Source of the DNA: Xiheicaenibacterium sp046351325
Lineage (GTDB): Bacteria; Myxococcota_A; Polyangia; Polyangiales; Polyangiaceae
Length of the DNA: 64,000 nt
Direction: 5' to 3'
NCBI GenBank assembly: GCA_046351325.1
Contig: JAXLYR010000019.1
Span: forward strand, 97,117 to 161,116
How positions within the stretch are numbered: the first letter of the stretch is position 1; each line of letters opens with the position of its first letter. This document shows positions 18,879 through 27,515 of this stretch, piece after piece. Made by a program: the position numbers and the translations under genes. Under the pieces are notes generated by a model. It had not been told where the DNA came from and searched no databases. It saw only the letters and a list, made by a program, of their open reading frames with translations.

Positions 18879-19073
18879 CTAGCGGCGCGGTTTGCCGCCG
18901 GCTTCGGAGCCTGATTTGGTCGCCGCGCGCGTCATGTCTTCGACGCGACCGTAGGCCGTGAGCTCCGGCTTGCGGTAGGGGCGGCGGCTCACCGTGGGCG
19001 AGCCGGTCGGGGAGGCATCGGCTGCGCTGGGCAGGCTCGTACCAGTCGTGCGCGAGTTGGAAGAGGCTGTCAT
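18879..19073 (-). CDS. Lasso-type RiPP precursor peptide
   Basis: 64 residues from the ATG at 19073 (GGGGA upstream at a good distance); an in-frame ATG at 19133 would add 20 Cys-containing residues and is less likely. The leader has the lasso recognition motif Y-x2-P-x-L-x3-G-x5-T (YRKPELTAYGRVEDMT). With the Thr at -2 and Arg at -1, the predicted core is AATKSGSEAGGKPRR, 15 residues, with Ala1 and Glu8 at the positions needed for an 8-membered macrolactam. The tail AGGKPRR has no aromatic or bulky hydrophobic plug. It lies between the cyclase and kinase genes on the same strand. The product has not been observed; ring and cut site are inferred. Confidence 0.85.
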   Translation of the reverse strand: MTASSNSRTTGTSLPSAADASPTGSPTVSRRPYRKPELTAYGRVEDMTRAATKSGSEAGGKPRR

Positions 19074-19166
19074 GAGTTCCCCACGGGGCGGCGGTTCCCA
19101 GCATACGATGCACCGGTCTCCCGGTCCATTCATGCCGTATCACCGGACGGCGGACTGTTGATCCGG

Positions 19167-21017
19167 TCAGCGCTCGAGCCGACGGAGCGTGGCCTCGAGC
19201 GTGAGCGCTCGAAGCACCGTGAAATCCATGTCTGCGGGCGGGGTTTGGGGGGCGAACGTCGCGCGAACCATCCGGGTGAACTCGGTGGGATCGACGACGC
19301 CCAGCTCGGCGAGGCGCGAATTGGATGCGAGCGGCTCCCAAGACGCGGCGGTGCGGTGGAAGGCTCGCGCGTGGAAAGCGGAGTATTCCGCCGGCGGGCT
19401 GCGCCAGCGAAGCCCGGGTCGGAGCGCGGGCCCGATGACCTGCCTGAGAGCTGGTTTGATCATCTCGGGCGACCAGCGCAGGTGGGTCGGCAGCGCGAGG
19501 AAGGCGCGGGCGACGCGCACGTCGAGGAAAGGATGAGCCTGCTCGACGCCAGCATCGGCGGCGAAGCGCTGGTGACTCGTCATGATCCACGACATCGACG
19601 GCGAGAACGCGAGCGCGAGGCAGGCCGCCCGTCGGAGCGGGCTCGGGTGATCGAATCGTTCGGAAAAATGCTCGATTTCTAGCTGCGCCGCCGTCGCGTC
19701 GTCGCGGCCCTGCGCGCTCATGAAGCGCGGCAAGCTCCGCGCGAGGCGTTGGTGCGCGCGACGCACGCCGACCGCAGCGGGGCTGAGGGCGCGCACAAAA
19801 GCTCGGGCGAGCGCGACCCACGAAGCGCGATCGAAAGGCGAATCGTAGAGGTTCGCGAAGCGCGCGGCCTCGAGCCATGCGTGGCGCTGGAGCGCGTCAT
19901 CGACCTCGAACCCGAGGTGCGTCGCGAGCTCGTCGCTGCCCTCGCCGGTGAGCACGACGCGGACGCCGCGCGCGACGGCGCGCTCGTAGAGCTCGCGGTA
20001 CGCGACACACCAAGGCCCCGGAAAGTCCAAGTCCGCGCGTGCGGCCGCGACAGGGTCGAACACGACCTCGGCGCCATCGGCGACGAGGAGCTCGGGGCTG
20101 ACGCCGTCGATCGAGGGAAGCGACTCGCGGAGCGCGGTCGCATAGCGGAGCTCGTCGCAATCGAGGCCCGTCGCTCGCATGTGGAGGAGCGCGTCGAGCG
20201 AGCGCCCCCGCTTCGCGAGCGCCGCCGACGCGAGGACCACGACCGACGAAGAGTCGAGCCCACCCGAGGCCTGCGCCGCGATCGGGTGGGGTGATTGCGT
20301 GCGGAACTCGACGGCGTGCTCGAGCGCGTTCCGCACCCGCTCGAGGTGCTCGCGATCGGGCCGGTGCGCGTCGGCGGCGTGCGGGTCCGGCTCGAAGTAG
20401 GTCCGGGCGAGGGGCACAGCGTCGGGGCCGTCGAAGACCAAGATCGAGCCCGCCGGCACGGAGCGCACGTCGCGAAAGAGGGTGCGTTCACGCGTCACGA
20501 GCGCACCTGCGAGGGCGGCTGCGATCGCTCCGGGATCGACCCCACCGAGGCCACTGCGGCGGAGCGCGCGCTCGTCGCTCGAGACCCGGAGCGAGCCGCC
20601 GCGCGCATAAAAGAGCGGTCGAACACCGAGCGGATCACGCATCAGCACGACGGTGCGGCGCGCGGGCTCGAACGCGATCAGCGCAAAATCCCCGGTGAGC
20701 GCCTCGAGCGCGGAGAGTCCTCGCCGATCGAGGAGCGCCGCCACGAGCGCCGCGTCGGTCGAGCCGTCCGCAGAGAGATCCACGCGGTGCGCGAGCGCGT
20801 CGCGCTCGTCGAGGCGACCGTCGACGGCCACGATCCACCGCGCGCCCTCGGCGATCGCGCTGCGATCCAGCTGCTCGGGCGCGATCCACCGCGCGAAGAC
20901 CACGCACGCGAAGCTCGGGCTTTGGTGGCGATCGACGCGATCGGCGCGCGCACCGAGCGTGGCGAGGATGGGCGGCTCGCTGGTCGACCCGAAGGCCTCT
21001 GCGTAGAGGAGGCTCAT
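19167..21017 (-). CDS. Lasso peptide cyclase (asparagine synthetase B homologue, lasso C)
   Basis: 616 residues. The N-terminal region resembles the class II glutamine amidotransferase fold but starts Met-Ser-Leu, lacking the catalytic Cys2, as is usual in lasso cyclases, which need no ammonia. The synthetase domain has the ATP-pyrophosphatase motif ASGGLDSSSVV near residue 250 and GEGSDELATHLGFEV downstream. It would adenylate the core Glu8 side chain and let the freed Ala1 amine attack it. The ATG overlaps the B2 stop (ATGA), so the protease and cyclase are translationally coupled. The precursor gene begins 93 bp downstream, enough for its own promoter or processing site. Confidence 0.92.
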   Translation of the reverse strand: MSLLYAEAFGSTSEPPILATLGARADRVDRHQSPSFACVVFARWIAPEQLDRSAIAEGARWIVAVDGRLDERDALAHRVDLSADGSTDAALVAALLDRRGLSALEALTGDFALIAFEPARRTVVLMRDPLGVRPLFYARGGSLRVSSDERALRRSGLGGVDPGAIAAALAGALVTRERTLFRDVRSVPAGSILVFDGPDAVPLARTYFEPDPHAADAHRPDREHLERVRNALEHAVEFRTQSPHPIAAQASGGLDSSSVVVLASAALAKRGRSLDALLHMRATGLDCDELRYATALRESLPSIDGVSPELLVADGAEVVFDPVAAARADLDFPGPWCVAYRELYERAVARGVRVVLTGEGSDELATHLGFEVDDALQRHAWLEAARFANLYDSPFDRASWVALARAFVRALSPAAVGVRRAHQRLARSLPRFMSAQGRDDATAAQLEIEHFSERFDHPSPLRRAACLALAFSPSMSWIMTSHQRFAADAGVEQAHPFLDVRVARAFLALPTHLRWSPEMIKPALRQVIGPALRPGLRWRSPPAEYSAFHARAFHRTAASWEPLASNSRLAELGVVDPTEFTRMVRATFAPQTPPADMDFTVLRALTLEATLRRLER

Positions 21018-21466
21018 AGCGCGCTGACCTCGTGAATCACGGCGTGTCGGAGATCACGCCGCGCGCCGCCCCGCTCCTCGACCCAGGCGTGGGCCTCGAA
21101 ATCCGTGCTCGCGTCCTTTCGCACGCCGACGAAGAGCACCGCGTCGCGGCCCGCGAGGCGATGAACGGCGAGCTGCACGAGCGCCTGCGGCAGACAATCG
21201 CCGCGGCCCTCCGGTGCGGGGCGGCCGAGCGCGGCGCGTACACCCGACCAACGAAAAGCGCGGCGCACGAGCGCGTCCGCGCGCTCGACGTCGACGTCGG
21301 CGCCGCCCCGCACGACCCCGATCGGGAGCCGACGAATCCACCGCGTCGCGCGCTCCAAGCCTCCAGCGCGGAGCAGCCCCGAGACCGGCGCGACGAGGCC
21401 CCAAGCCACGACGAAGAAGGCGCGTTCGCCAGGCGAAAGCCGCCGGAAAGAGTCGATGCTTCGCAC
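21014..21466 (-). CDS. Lasso peptide B2 leader protease (transglutaminase-like)
   Basis: 150 residues from the GTG at 21466, a length typical for stand-alone B2. It begins with the usual amphipathic segment (SIDSFRRLSPGERAFFVVAW) and holds the Cys protease residues: Cys91 in GDCLPQALVQLA and His126 in FEAHAWVEERGG. It cuts the leader after the conserved Thr-x, using the PqqD protein for recognition. The start is uncertain: a different frame has MANYPLELQPSSSP just upstream, so an indel at the 5' end is possible, as found in other genes here. The minus-strand operon starts with this gene and the ABC exporter diverges from it. Confidence 0.87.
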   Translation of the reverse strand: MRSIDSFRRLSPGERAFFVVAWGLVAPVSGLLRAGGLERATRWIRRLPIGVVRGGADVDVERADALVRRAFRWSGVRAALGRPAPEGRGDCLPQALVQLAVHRLAGRDAVLFVGVRKDASTDFEAHAWVEERGGARRDLRHAVIHEVSAL

Positions 21467-21571
21467 GGCGGGGACGAACTCGGCTGGAGCTCGAGCGGAT
21501 AATTTGCCATCTCTATCGGGCGGAGCAAAGGTCGAGCTTCGGGCTCCGCTGACCTTCGATGCGCGCAGCCC

Positions 21572-23247
21572 GTGGTTCTTCACATCCTCGTGACTGACAC
21601 CTCGGCGGGCGGGCTTCGCGCCCCCGCGAACTCCCGTGCGGTTCGGCTCGGCTCCACGATCTTCACCGTGGCGCTCGAGATGGTGGCGCGTCTCGCGCTC
21701 TTCGGGACGGTGTTCGCGCTGTTCATGCCGTCGTCGGGGCACGGGCGAACGGCAGCGGCCGTCGGGCTCGTCGCGAGCGTCGCTGGCTTCGGGCGGACCT
21801 TCTGGCGTGCAGAGCTCCTGCATCGCGCGATGGCCGATCTCTGGAAGCGCTTGCTCGATGCTTCGAGCCGACACGGCATCGCGGCCCTCGAACGGAGAAG
21901 GACCGAGGACAAGCCTCGGCGCTCGTCGACGCGACGTTCGAGCTCGCCGCGACGAAGGCCTTCGCCGTTCCGGATCTCGCAGGGGCGCTCGCTTCGCTCG
22001 CGGTCGTGCTGCTCGCGGTCGCGATTCGCTTGGGTCCGGGCTGGCTCGCCGCGGGCGTCGGGGGCGCGTTGGGCGGCGCCGTGCTCCTCACCCCGTCACG
22101 TCGACGCGGTCGGCGCGCCCGCGAGCTCGCGTGGGAGGGACACATGCGCGCCGCGCGCCTCTTCGACACGCTGCTCTCAGGTGCGTTCGAGCTCCGCGCG
22201 AGCGGCCGCGATCACGCGCTCCGGACCATTCTTTCCGACGTGGCCTCGGGGGTCGCGCGCGCCGAGCGAGACGGCGTTCGCTATGGAGCTGCGCTCGCGG
22301 CCCTGCCGCTCGGGCTCTCCGCGGTGCTCGCCCTCGCGCCGTCGGCTTGGCTCGCGAGCCTCGTCGGCGCCCGCGTGGGTGAGGCTGCGGTGCTCGCGAC
22401 TGCAGGGGCCTCGTTCGTCCTCGCGGCCCTCTCTGCTTACGAGGCTGTAGGTCGATCGCGCCCGCTCCGCCGAACCTTCGAGGAGTTCGAGGGCCGCGGG
22501 GCCGCTGCGGTAGCCGAGGCGCAGGCCTCTCCCGACGCGAATCCCACGCCGCTCGACGAGCTCACCCTCGAGGCGATCACCGTGAGATACCCGGGCGCAG
22601 ATCGCCCGGTGGTCGCGGACCTCAGCGCGCGTGTCCGCCGCGGAGCAGGTGTCGCGCTCCTCGGTCCGAACGGCGTCGGCAAGACGACCACGCTGCTCGT
22701 CGCGCTCGGCTTGCTCGAGCTCGATCAGGGCCGCGTCCTCTTGGATGGGCGAGCCGCAGAGGCCTCGCGATGGGCCGCGCTTCGCTCGCGAATTCTCGTC
22801 TTGCCCCAGCGGCCGCACCTCGTCCCCGAGGAATCGATCGCCTGGCACCTCGGCCTCTTCGGGACCGCCGAGCCCACCCCCGAGAAAATCGAGCGCGCCC
22901 TCGAGCGGGTGGGCTTGCTCGAGAGGCTCCGCGCCCGATCACACAGCTCGCCAGGCGATATCCCGATGGGGGCTCTCAGCGCGGGCGAGCAACGGCGTGT
23001 TCTCCTCGCGCGCGCGTTCGTCGACGAGTGCGATCTCGTCGTGCTCGACGAACCCGAGGCTGGACTGGACGACGCGGGTCGCGCCGACCTCAAAGGTCTT
23101 CTCGGTGAGCTCGCACGCCATCGACTCGTGCTGGCGGCGGTCCACGACACGACCATTCTGCCGAGCGAGCTCACCCGCGTTCACTTGGGGGCGCACGAAA
23201 CTGACGTGGTCGTCGACGGCCGCGCTGGAGCGCCCATCCTATCGTAG
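21572..23247 (+). pseudogene. ABC transporter (lasso D-type exporter), frameshifted
   Basis: A half-transporter with N-terminal membrane domain and C-terminal ATPase, probably exporting the mature peptide and conferring self-protection. The first part (GTG at 21572 or 21590) carries TM segments (ALEMVARLALFGTVFALFM) and reads sensibly to IAALER; the next frame picks up at DRGQASALVDATFELAATKA and runs to the ATPase with Walker A LGPNGVGKTTT, signature LSAGEQRR and Walker B LVVLDEPEAGLD. One base missing near 21891-21898 explains the break. The ATPase domain is intact. If the mutation is real the exporter is dead unless frameshifting rescues it; an assembly error is equally possible. It diverges from B2. 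Confidence 0.8.
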
Positions 23248-23384
23248 GGTGCTATATAGAGAGACGCGGGCGTGGGCGTCCCGGGTGCGCTCCGATCGTT
23301 TCTTAGTCGAGCAGCTTGAATGGAGCCGCCCGTTCGCACACCGGATCAATGTTTGCCGAGCAGTTCTTAAGGAGGAGCTCCTTT

Positions 23385-24620
23385 ATGCGCACTGGGACCT
23401 GGTTGACGGCGCTCTTGGTGATGGCCCTACCCCTTTCAGCCTGCAGCTGTGGTGACGACACCGTCACGGGTGGCGGCGGCAGCGGGGGGATTGCGGGCGC
23501 TGGTGGTTCAGGCGCAACGGGAGGGGTCGGCAACAACGGGGGCATGGGCGGCTCCGTAGGCGGGCAAGGCGGCACCGGCGGCCAGCCAGCCGTCGCCAAC
23601 GACACGTGCGCCAACCCCGACAAACTCACGATCGGCTTGGGTGAGAGCGCCTCGGCCAGCGGTACGACGACGGGCGCACAAGACGACACCAAGAGCTTCT
23701 GCATCGAAGACGCGAACGATGTTCGCAACGACGTCTTCTACGAGCTCACCCTCGAGGCCGATTGCACGCTCGACATCCAGGTCGACGGGACCGCGCCTCT
23801 CGATCCGGCGATCTCGCTCCGCAGCGCGTGCGACGTCGACGAGTACTGTGTGAACAGCACTGGCAACACTGAGGTCTTCCGTCGCCACGCGACCGCGGGG
23901 ACCTACTTCATCGTGGTCTCCGACATGGACAACTCGGGCGGCGACTTCCAGCTGACGGTCGAGTGCACGCCTCCGACTTGTGGTGATGGCGTCCTCAACC
24001 CAACCGAGGATTGCGACGACGGCGGCACCCAGCCCGGCGATGGCTGCGATGCGCAGTGCCACTTCGAGGCTACCGACCCGACGATCGACACTTGCGTTGG
24101 CGCGACCGCGTCGGCTGGGACCACCCTCGCGCTCAACAGCACTGTCTTCATCCCGCCCACCGGCACACGAACGACGCTCGGCGCATCGGACAGCGGCACT
24201 GGCATCTCGTACCTCGCTGATCCGCCAGGCTGCATGTATGAGCCGGACGGCACGACCTCGTTCCCGAGCCCCGATCACGTCTACAAGGTCACGCCCACGG
24301 CGAACGGCACGCTCACGGTGACGCTCGGCGCCGACCAGAACGGCGTGCCCTTCTGCGGCGCCGACACTTCGCAACCCCCCGTGCAGCCCTACCCCGCCGG
24401 CTGCTGGGATCGCTCGATCCACGTTCGCGCAGCGACCTGCGATCAACAGTCCGCCGAGGTTGGCTGCTCCGACAGCGCGTTCAACTGGTGGGACGTCGAG
24501 ACCGCAACCATCCCTGTCACCGCCGGCACGAGCTACTACGTGTTCGTCGACGGTTGGCTCGACGTCGGCGACGGTACCGATCGCGGCGCCTACGTGCTGA
24601 AGCTCAACCTCGCGCCCTGA
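23385..24620 (+). CDS. Secreted lipoprotein with myxobacterial Cys-rich repeat (DUF4215)
   Basis: 411 residues. The start ATG at 23385 has an excellent ribosome site (AAGGAGG at 23369). A signal peptide ends in lipobox LSAC, so Cys20 should be lipidated; a Gly-rich linker of about 50 residues follows (GGGGSGGIAGAGGSGATGG). Two beta-sandwich, pre-peptidase-like stretches (ATAGTYFIVVSDMDNSGG; PVTAGTSYYVFVDGW) flank the myxobacterial Cys-rich motif CGDGVLNPTEDCDDGG, then QPGDGCDAQC. Such proteins are displayed on the outer surface in myxobacteria; their function is unknown. It is a single gene, ending 20 bp before a dispersed palindrome. Confidence 0.88.
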   Translation: MRTGTWLTALLVMALPLSACSCGDDTVTGGGGSGGIAGAGGSGATGGVGNNGGMGGSVGGQGGTGGQPAVANDTCANPDKLTIGLGESASASGTTTGAQDDTKSFCIEDANDVRNDVFYELTLEADCTLDIQVDGTAPLDPAISLRSACDVDEYCVNSTGNTEVFRRHATAGTYFIVVSDMDNSGGDFQLTVECTPPTCGDGVLNPTEDCDDGGTQPGDGCDAQCHFEATDPTIDTCVGATASAGTTLALNSTVFIPPTGTRTTLGASDSGTGISYLADPPGCMYEPDGTTSFPSPDHVYKVTPTANGTLTVTLGADQNGVPFCGADTSQPPVQPYPAGCWDRSIHVRAATCDQQSAEVGCSDSAFNWWDVETATIPVTAGTSYYVFVDGWLDVGDGTDRGAYVLKLNLAP

Positions 24621-24640
24621 GCTGAGCCTCGCGCAGAACG

Positions 24641-24664
24641 CGAACGGGTTTGGGGCCCCGTTCG
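24641..24664. repeat. Dispersed palindrome, GGGGCCCC type
   Basis: CGAACGGGTTTGGGGCCCCG followed by TTCG: arms CGAACGGG and CCCGTTCG around TTTGGGGC. It lies between the convergent 3' ends of the lipoprotein gene and fdx. It has no T-tract on either strand, so it is listed as a repeat rather than a terminator. Near-identical copies are at 32665 and 56987. Confidence 0.65.
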
Positions 24665-24686
24665 CCGAGCCCGCGTGAATGAGGGT

Positions 24687-25046
24687 TCAACCCTTGCGGG
24701 GGTCGCGCGTTTGGGGGTGCTCGTTGTAGTAGGCGTCGAGGCTCTCCCGCGAGATCTCGACCTCGACGAGCCCGCTCGCCTGCTCGATCTTCGCTTGGCA
24801 GCCGAGCCTGCTGTTCGCGCGCACGTCGAAGGCTTTGTCGAGGATGTCCTCCTCGTCCTCCTCGGCCGCGCTCAGGAGCTCGCGCCCCGCGAGCACGTAG
24901 ACGTGACAGGTCGAGCAAGCGCAAACGCCGCCGCACGCGTCGCCCTCGGGCGCATCGACGAGCTTCGAGGCGTCGCGCAGCGACATGCCCTCCTTCGCCT
25001 CGACGTCCCAAGTTCGACCGTGCGCACGCCACCGAATCGTCGTCAT
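24687..25046 (-). CDS. fdx: Isc-type [2Fe-2S] ferredoxin
   Basis: 119 residues of the adrenodoxin/Isc ferredoxin type. Ligand cysteines are in ACGGVCACSTCHVYV with the last in RLGCQ, and the acidic stretch AAEEDEEDILDKAFDV is the partner-binding helix. It supplies electrons for cluster assembly on IscU. The ATG at 25046 overlaps the hscA stop by 4 bp. It closes the isc operon, as in Escherichia coli. The short tail (PQTRDPRKG) is unconserved. Confidence 0.93.
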   Translation of the reverse strand: MTTIRWRAHGRTWDVEAKEGMSLRDASKLVDAPEGDACGGVCACSTCHVYVLAGRELLSAAEEDEEDILDKAFDVRANSRLGCQAKIEQASGLVEVEISRESLDAYYNEHPQTRDPRKG

Positions 25047-26980
25047 GAATGAGCTTCCTGCGTTGTTTGGGAGTGCTCGCGGAGGTGCGTCTCGACTCCC
25101 TTAGCGTGCGCGACCTCGGCCTCGACGTTGCCCACGCTGCGGCCAGCGATGGCCTTCGCGATCGCGCGGTCCATGCGGCGCCCTGCCCAAGCCTTCGTCG
25201 CGTTGTCGAGCAGCTCGACGCGCGCGTGGAGGATCGACGCGTTCGTGCCTCGCAGCGCCGCTTCGACGTCGCGCAGGGCCTCCTCGATGCGGGCGCGCTC
25301 CTCGGCCGACACGAGGTCGGCGTCGGTCTCGAGGGCCTTCGTCGTGGCAGCGAGCACGCGCCTGGCTTCGACGCTCTCCTCGATCAGCCTGCGCCGCGCG
25401 AGGTCCTCTTCGCCGTGGTCGAGCGCCGCGAGCAGCATCGCCTCGACCTCGTCGTCGCTGAGCCCGTAGCTGGGCTTCACCTCGACGTCTTGCTCGATGC
25501 CCGTCGTGGTCTCGCGAGCCTTCACGTGGAGCAGCCCGTCGGCGTCGACCGTGAACGTGACCTCGAGCCGAGCCATCCCCGCGGGCATCGGCGGGATGCC
25601 CTTAAGCGTGAAGCGCGCGAGCGAGCGGTTGTCGGCGGCGAGCTCGCGCTCACCTTGAACAACGTGCAAGACAAAACCCGTCTGGTTGTCCGCGTACGTG
25701 GTGAACGTCGACCGCGCGCCGGTCGGGATCGTCGTGTTGCGCGGCAGGATCTTCTCCGTGACGCCGCCCATGGTCTCGATGCCCAAGCTGAGCGGCAGGA
25801 CATCGAGCAGGAGCACGTCGTGTTTCTCTCCCTCGCCAGCGAGCTGGTGAGCCTGGATCGCCGCGCCGAGCGCGACCACTTTGTCCGGGTCGATGTCGGA
25901 GAGCGGCTCTCGGCCGAAGAGCTCCGCGACGTACGACCTGACGAGCGGCACGCGCGTCGAGCCGCCGACGAGGATCACGCCGTCGAGCTCGCCCGCCTTG
26001 ATCCCCGCGTCGCGCAGCGCGCGCCGACACGCGACGCCCGTGCGCTCGACGAGCGGTCGGATGAGCTCGTCGAACTCGGCGCGCGAGATACGGAAGAGCC
26101 GCTCGCGCGCGCCTTCCGGGAGCTCGAGCTCGACCGTCGCGCTCGTCGTGAGCGCGTGCTTCGCGCTGCGTGCCGCGTCGAGCGCGAAGCGGCGCAGGTG
26201 CGTCTCGCGGTCGGTCGAGCCCTCGGCGCGAAGGGCAGGGAGGATCCGCTCGGCGAGCGCGCGGTCCATGTCGTCGCCGCCGAGCTGACTGTCGCCGCCC
26301 GTCGAGAGCACCTGGAAGACGCCGTCGTCGAGGCGGAGCACCGTAATGTCGAACGTGCCGCCGCCGAGGTCGTAAACGGCGAAGACGCCGCTCTTGCGCT
26401 TCTCCAAGCCGTACGCGAGCGCGGCCGCCGTCGGCTCGTTGAGCAATCGCAGCACCTCGAGTCCAGCGAGCTTGCCGGCGTCCTTCGTGGCTTGTCGCTG
26501 CGCGTCGTCGAAGTACGCGGGCACCGTGATGACCGCGCCACCGACGCGCGTGAGCTCGTCCGCGGCCATCTTTTGGAGCTTGCGCAGGATCTCTGCCGAG
26601 ACCTCGACCGGCGTGAGAGCCTGGCCTCGCACGCGGAAGCGGACGCTCTTCGCCTCGTCTTCGTTTGTAGGCAAAACAAAGTCGAAGGTCCCGAGCCGGC
26701 GAGTCTCAGGGTCGTCGGCGCCGCGCCCCATCAGGCGCTTCACGCTCGACACCGCGTTCTCCGGGTCGATCGAGGCGAGGCGCTTCGCGTCGTCGCCGAC
26801 GATCACGCTGCCGTGGTCGTCGTAGTAGACGACGCTCGGCACCATCCAGACTTGGTTGCAGTCCTCGATGACGGCGGGTTGGTCGTCGCGCATGCGAGCG
26901 ACGAGTGAGTTCGTGGTGCCGAGGTCGATACCGATCGGACGCGGCAGGGCTTTGGGGTCGAAGATCTCGAGTAGGTCCAT
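25043..26980 (-). CDS. hscA: Fe-S protein assembly chaperone HscA (Hsp70 family)
   Basis: 645 residues. Hsp70 ATPase domain with IGIDLGTTNSLVA, NEPTAAALAYGLEKR and VYDLGGGTFDITVLR, then the substrate-binding domain (LLLDVLPLSLGIETMGGVTE) and a helical lid. HscA binds IscU and, with HscB, drives release of the assembled cluster. The call of HscA over DnaK rests on the operon: it lies between hscB and fdx with a 12-bp gap and a 4-bp overlap. The N-terminal DPKALPRPIGIDLG is typical of HscA. The last 60 residues are Ala/Arg rich and poorly conserved. Confidence 0.94.
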   Translation of the reverse strand: MDLLEIFDPKALPRPIGIDLGTTNSLVARMRDDQPAVIEDCNQVWMVPSVVYYDDHGSVIVGDDAKRLASIDPENAVSSVKRLMGRGADDPETRRLGTFDFVLPTNEDEAKSVRFRVRGQALTPVEVSAEILRKLQKMAADELTRVGGAVITVPAYFDDAQRQATKDAGKLAGLEVLRLLNEPTAAALAYGLEKRKSGVFAVYDLGGGTFDITVLRLDDGVFQVLSTGGDSQLGGDDMDRALAERILPALRAEGSTDRETHLRRFALDAARSAKHALTTSATVELELPEGARERLFRISRAEFDELIRPLVERTGVACRRALRDAGIKAGELDGVILVGGSTRVPLVRSYVAELFGREPLSDIDPDKVVALGAAIQAHQLAGEGEKHDVLLLDVLPLSLGIETMGGVTEKILPRNTTIPTGARSTFTTYADNQTGFVLHVVQGERELAADNRSLARFTLKGIPPMPAGMARLEVTFTVDADGLLHVKARETTTGIEQDVEVKPSYGLSDDEVEAMLLAALDHGEEDLARRRLIEESVEARRVLAATTKALETDADLVSAEERARIEEALRDVEAALRGTNASILHARVELLDNATKAWAGRRMDRAIAKAIAGRSVGNVEAEVAHAKGVETHLREHSQTTQEAHS

Positions 26981-26992
26981 GATCAGCCGTCT

Positions 26993-27514
26993 TCAGCCGG
27001 CGAGGGCTTCTTCGAACGCGGAGACCTCGTCGAGGAACCGTCGCGTGTAGCGGAGCTCGCCGAGGAGCGCGAGCGCGCGTGGCGCCTGCGGAGCGGGGGC
27101 GTCCAGCACCTCACCGAGCGCGCCGAGAAGCTTCGCCTCGCGAGCTCGCATCTCCTTCGCGAGGTCCTCGACCTGCGCGGCGTCCTTGGCGCGGACCGCG
27201 TCGGCGAGCGCCTCGCGAGCCTCCATCATTTCCATGAGCAGCGCGGGCGAGGCCTTGGGCTCGCGGTCCTCGCCTGTGGGGACGCCCGCGCGCGAGAGCA
27301 GCGCCTCGGCGCGACGCACCGGGTCCTTGAGCACGCGCAGCGCCTCGTTGACCTCGATCGCGCGCCCGAGGGCCATGCGTCGCTCGGCCGCAGGAGCGCC
27401 CGCGTATCGATCGGGGTGGAGCGCACGCGAGAGGGCTCGATGTCGCTCCTCGAGCTCGGCGAGGCCGAGCCCGAACCTCGGCGTCACGCCGAGCGTCTCG
27501 AACGGATCGGCCAT
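26993..27514 (-). CDS. hscB: Fe-S assembly co-chaperone HscB (J-protein)
   Basis: 173 residues. The N-terminal J domain has LEERHRALSRALHPDRY with the essential HPD, and ALGRAIEVNEALRVLKDPVRRAEALLSR; the C-terminal helical bundle binds IscU. It lacks the N-terminal zinc-binding Cys pairs seen in some eukaryotic and bacterial forms. It starts one base after the iscA stop codon, implying tight coupling, and ends 12 bp before hscA. Function is stimulation of HscA ATPase. Confidence 0.94.
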   Translation of the reverse strand: MADPFETLGVTPRFGLGLAELEERHRALSRALHPDRYAGAPAAERRMALGRAIEVNEALRVLKDPVRRAEALLSRAGVPTGEDREPKASPALLMEMMEAREALADAVRAKDAAQVEDLAKEMRAREAKLLGALGEVLDAPAPQAPRALALLGELRYTRRFLDEVSAFEEALAG

Positions 27515-27515
27515 C

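Noticed and set aside
18551..18961. Plus-strand gene over the kinase and precursor
   Set aside because: It is antisense to the HPr-kinase-like gene and the lasso precursor, both of which have motif support.
24641..24664. Terminator between convergent genes
   Set aside because: No T-tract on either strand and the same element occurs upstream of metK.
25049..26908. 619-codon frame opposite hscA
   Set aside because: Antisense shadow of a clear Hsp70 gene.
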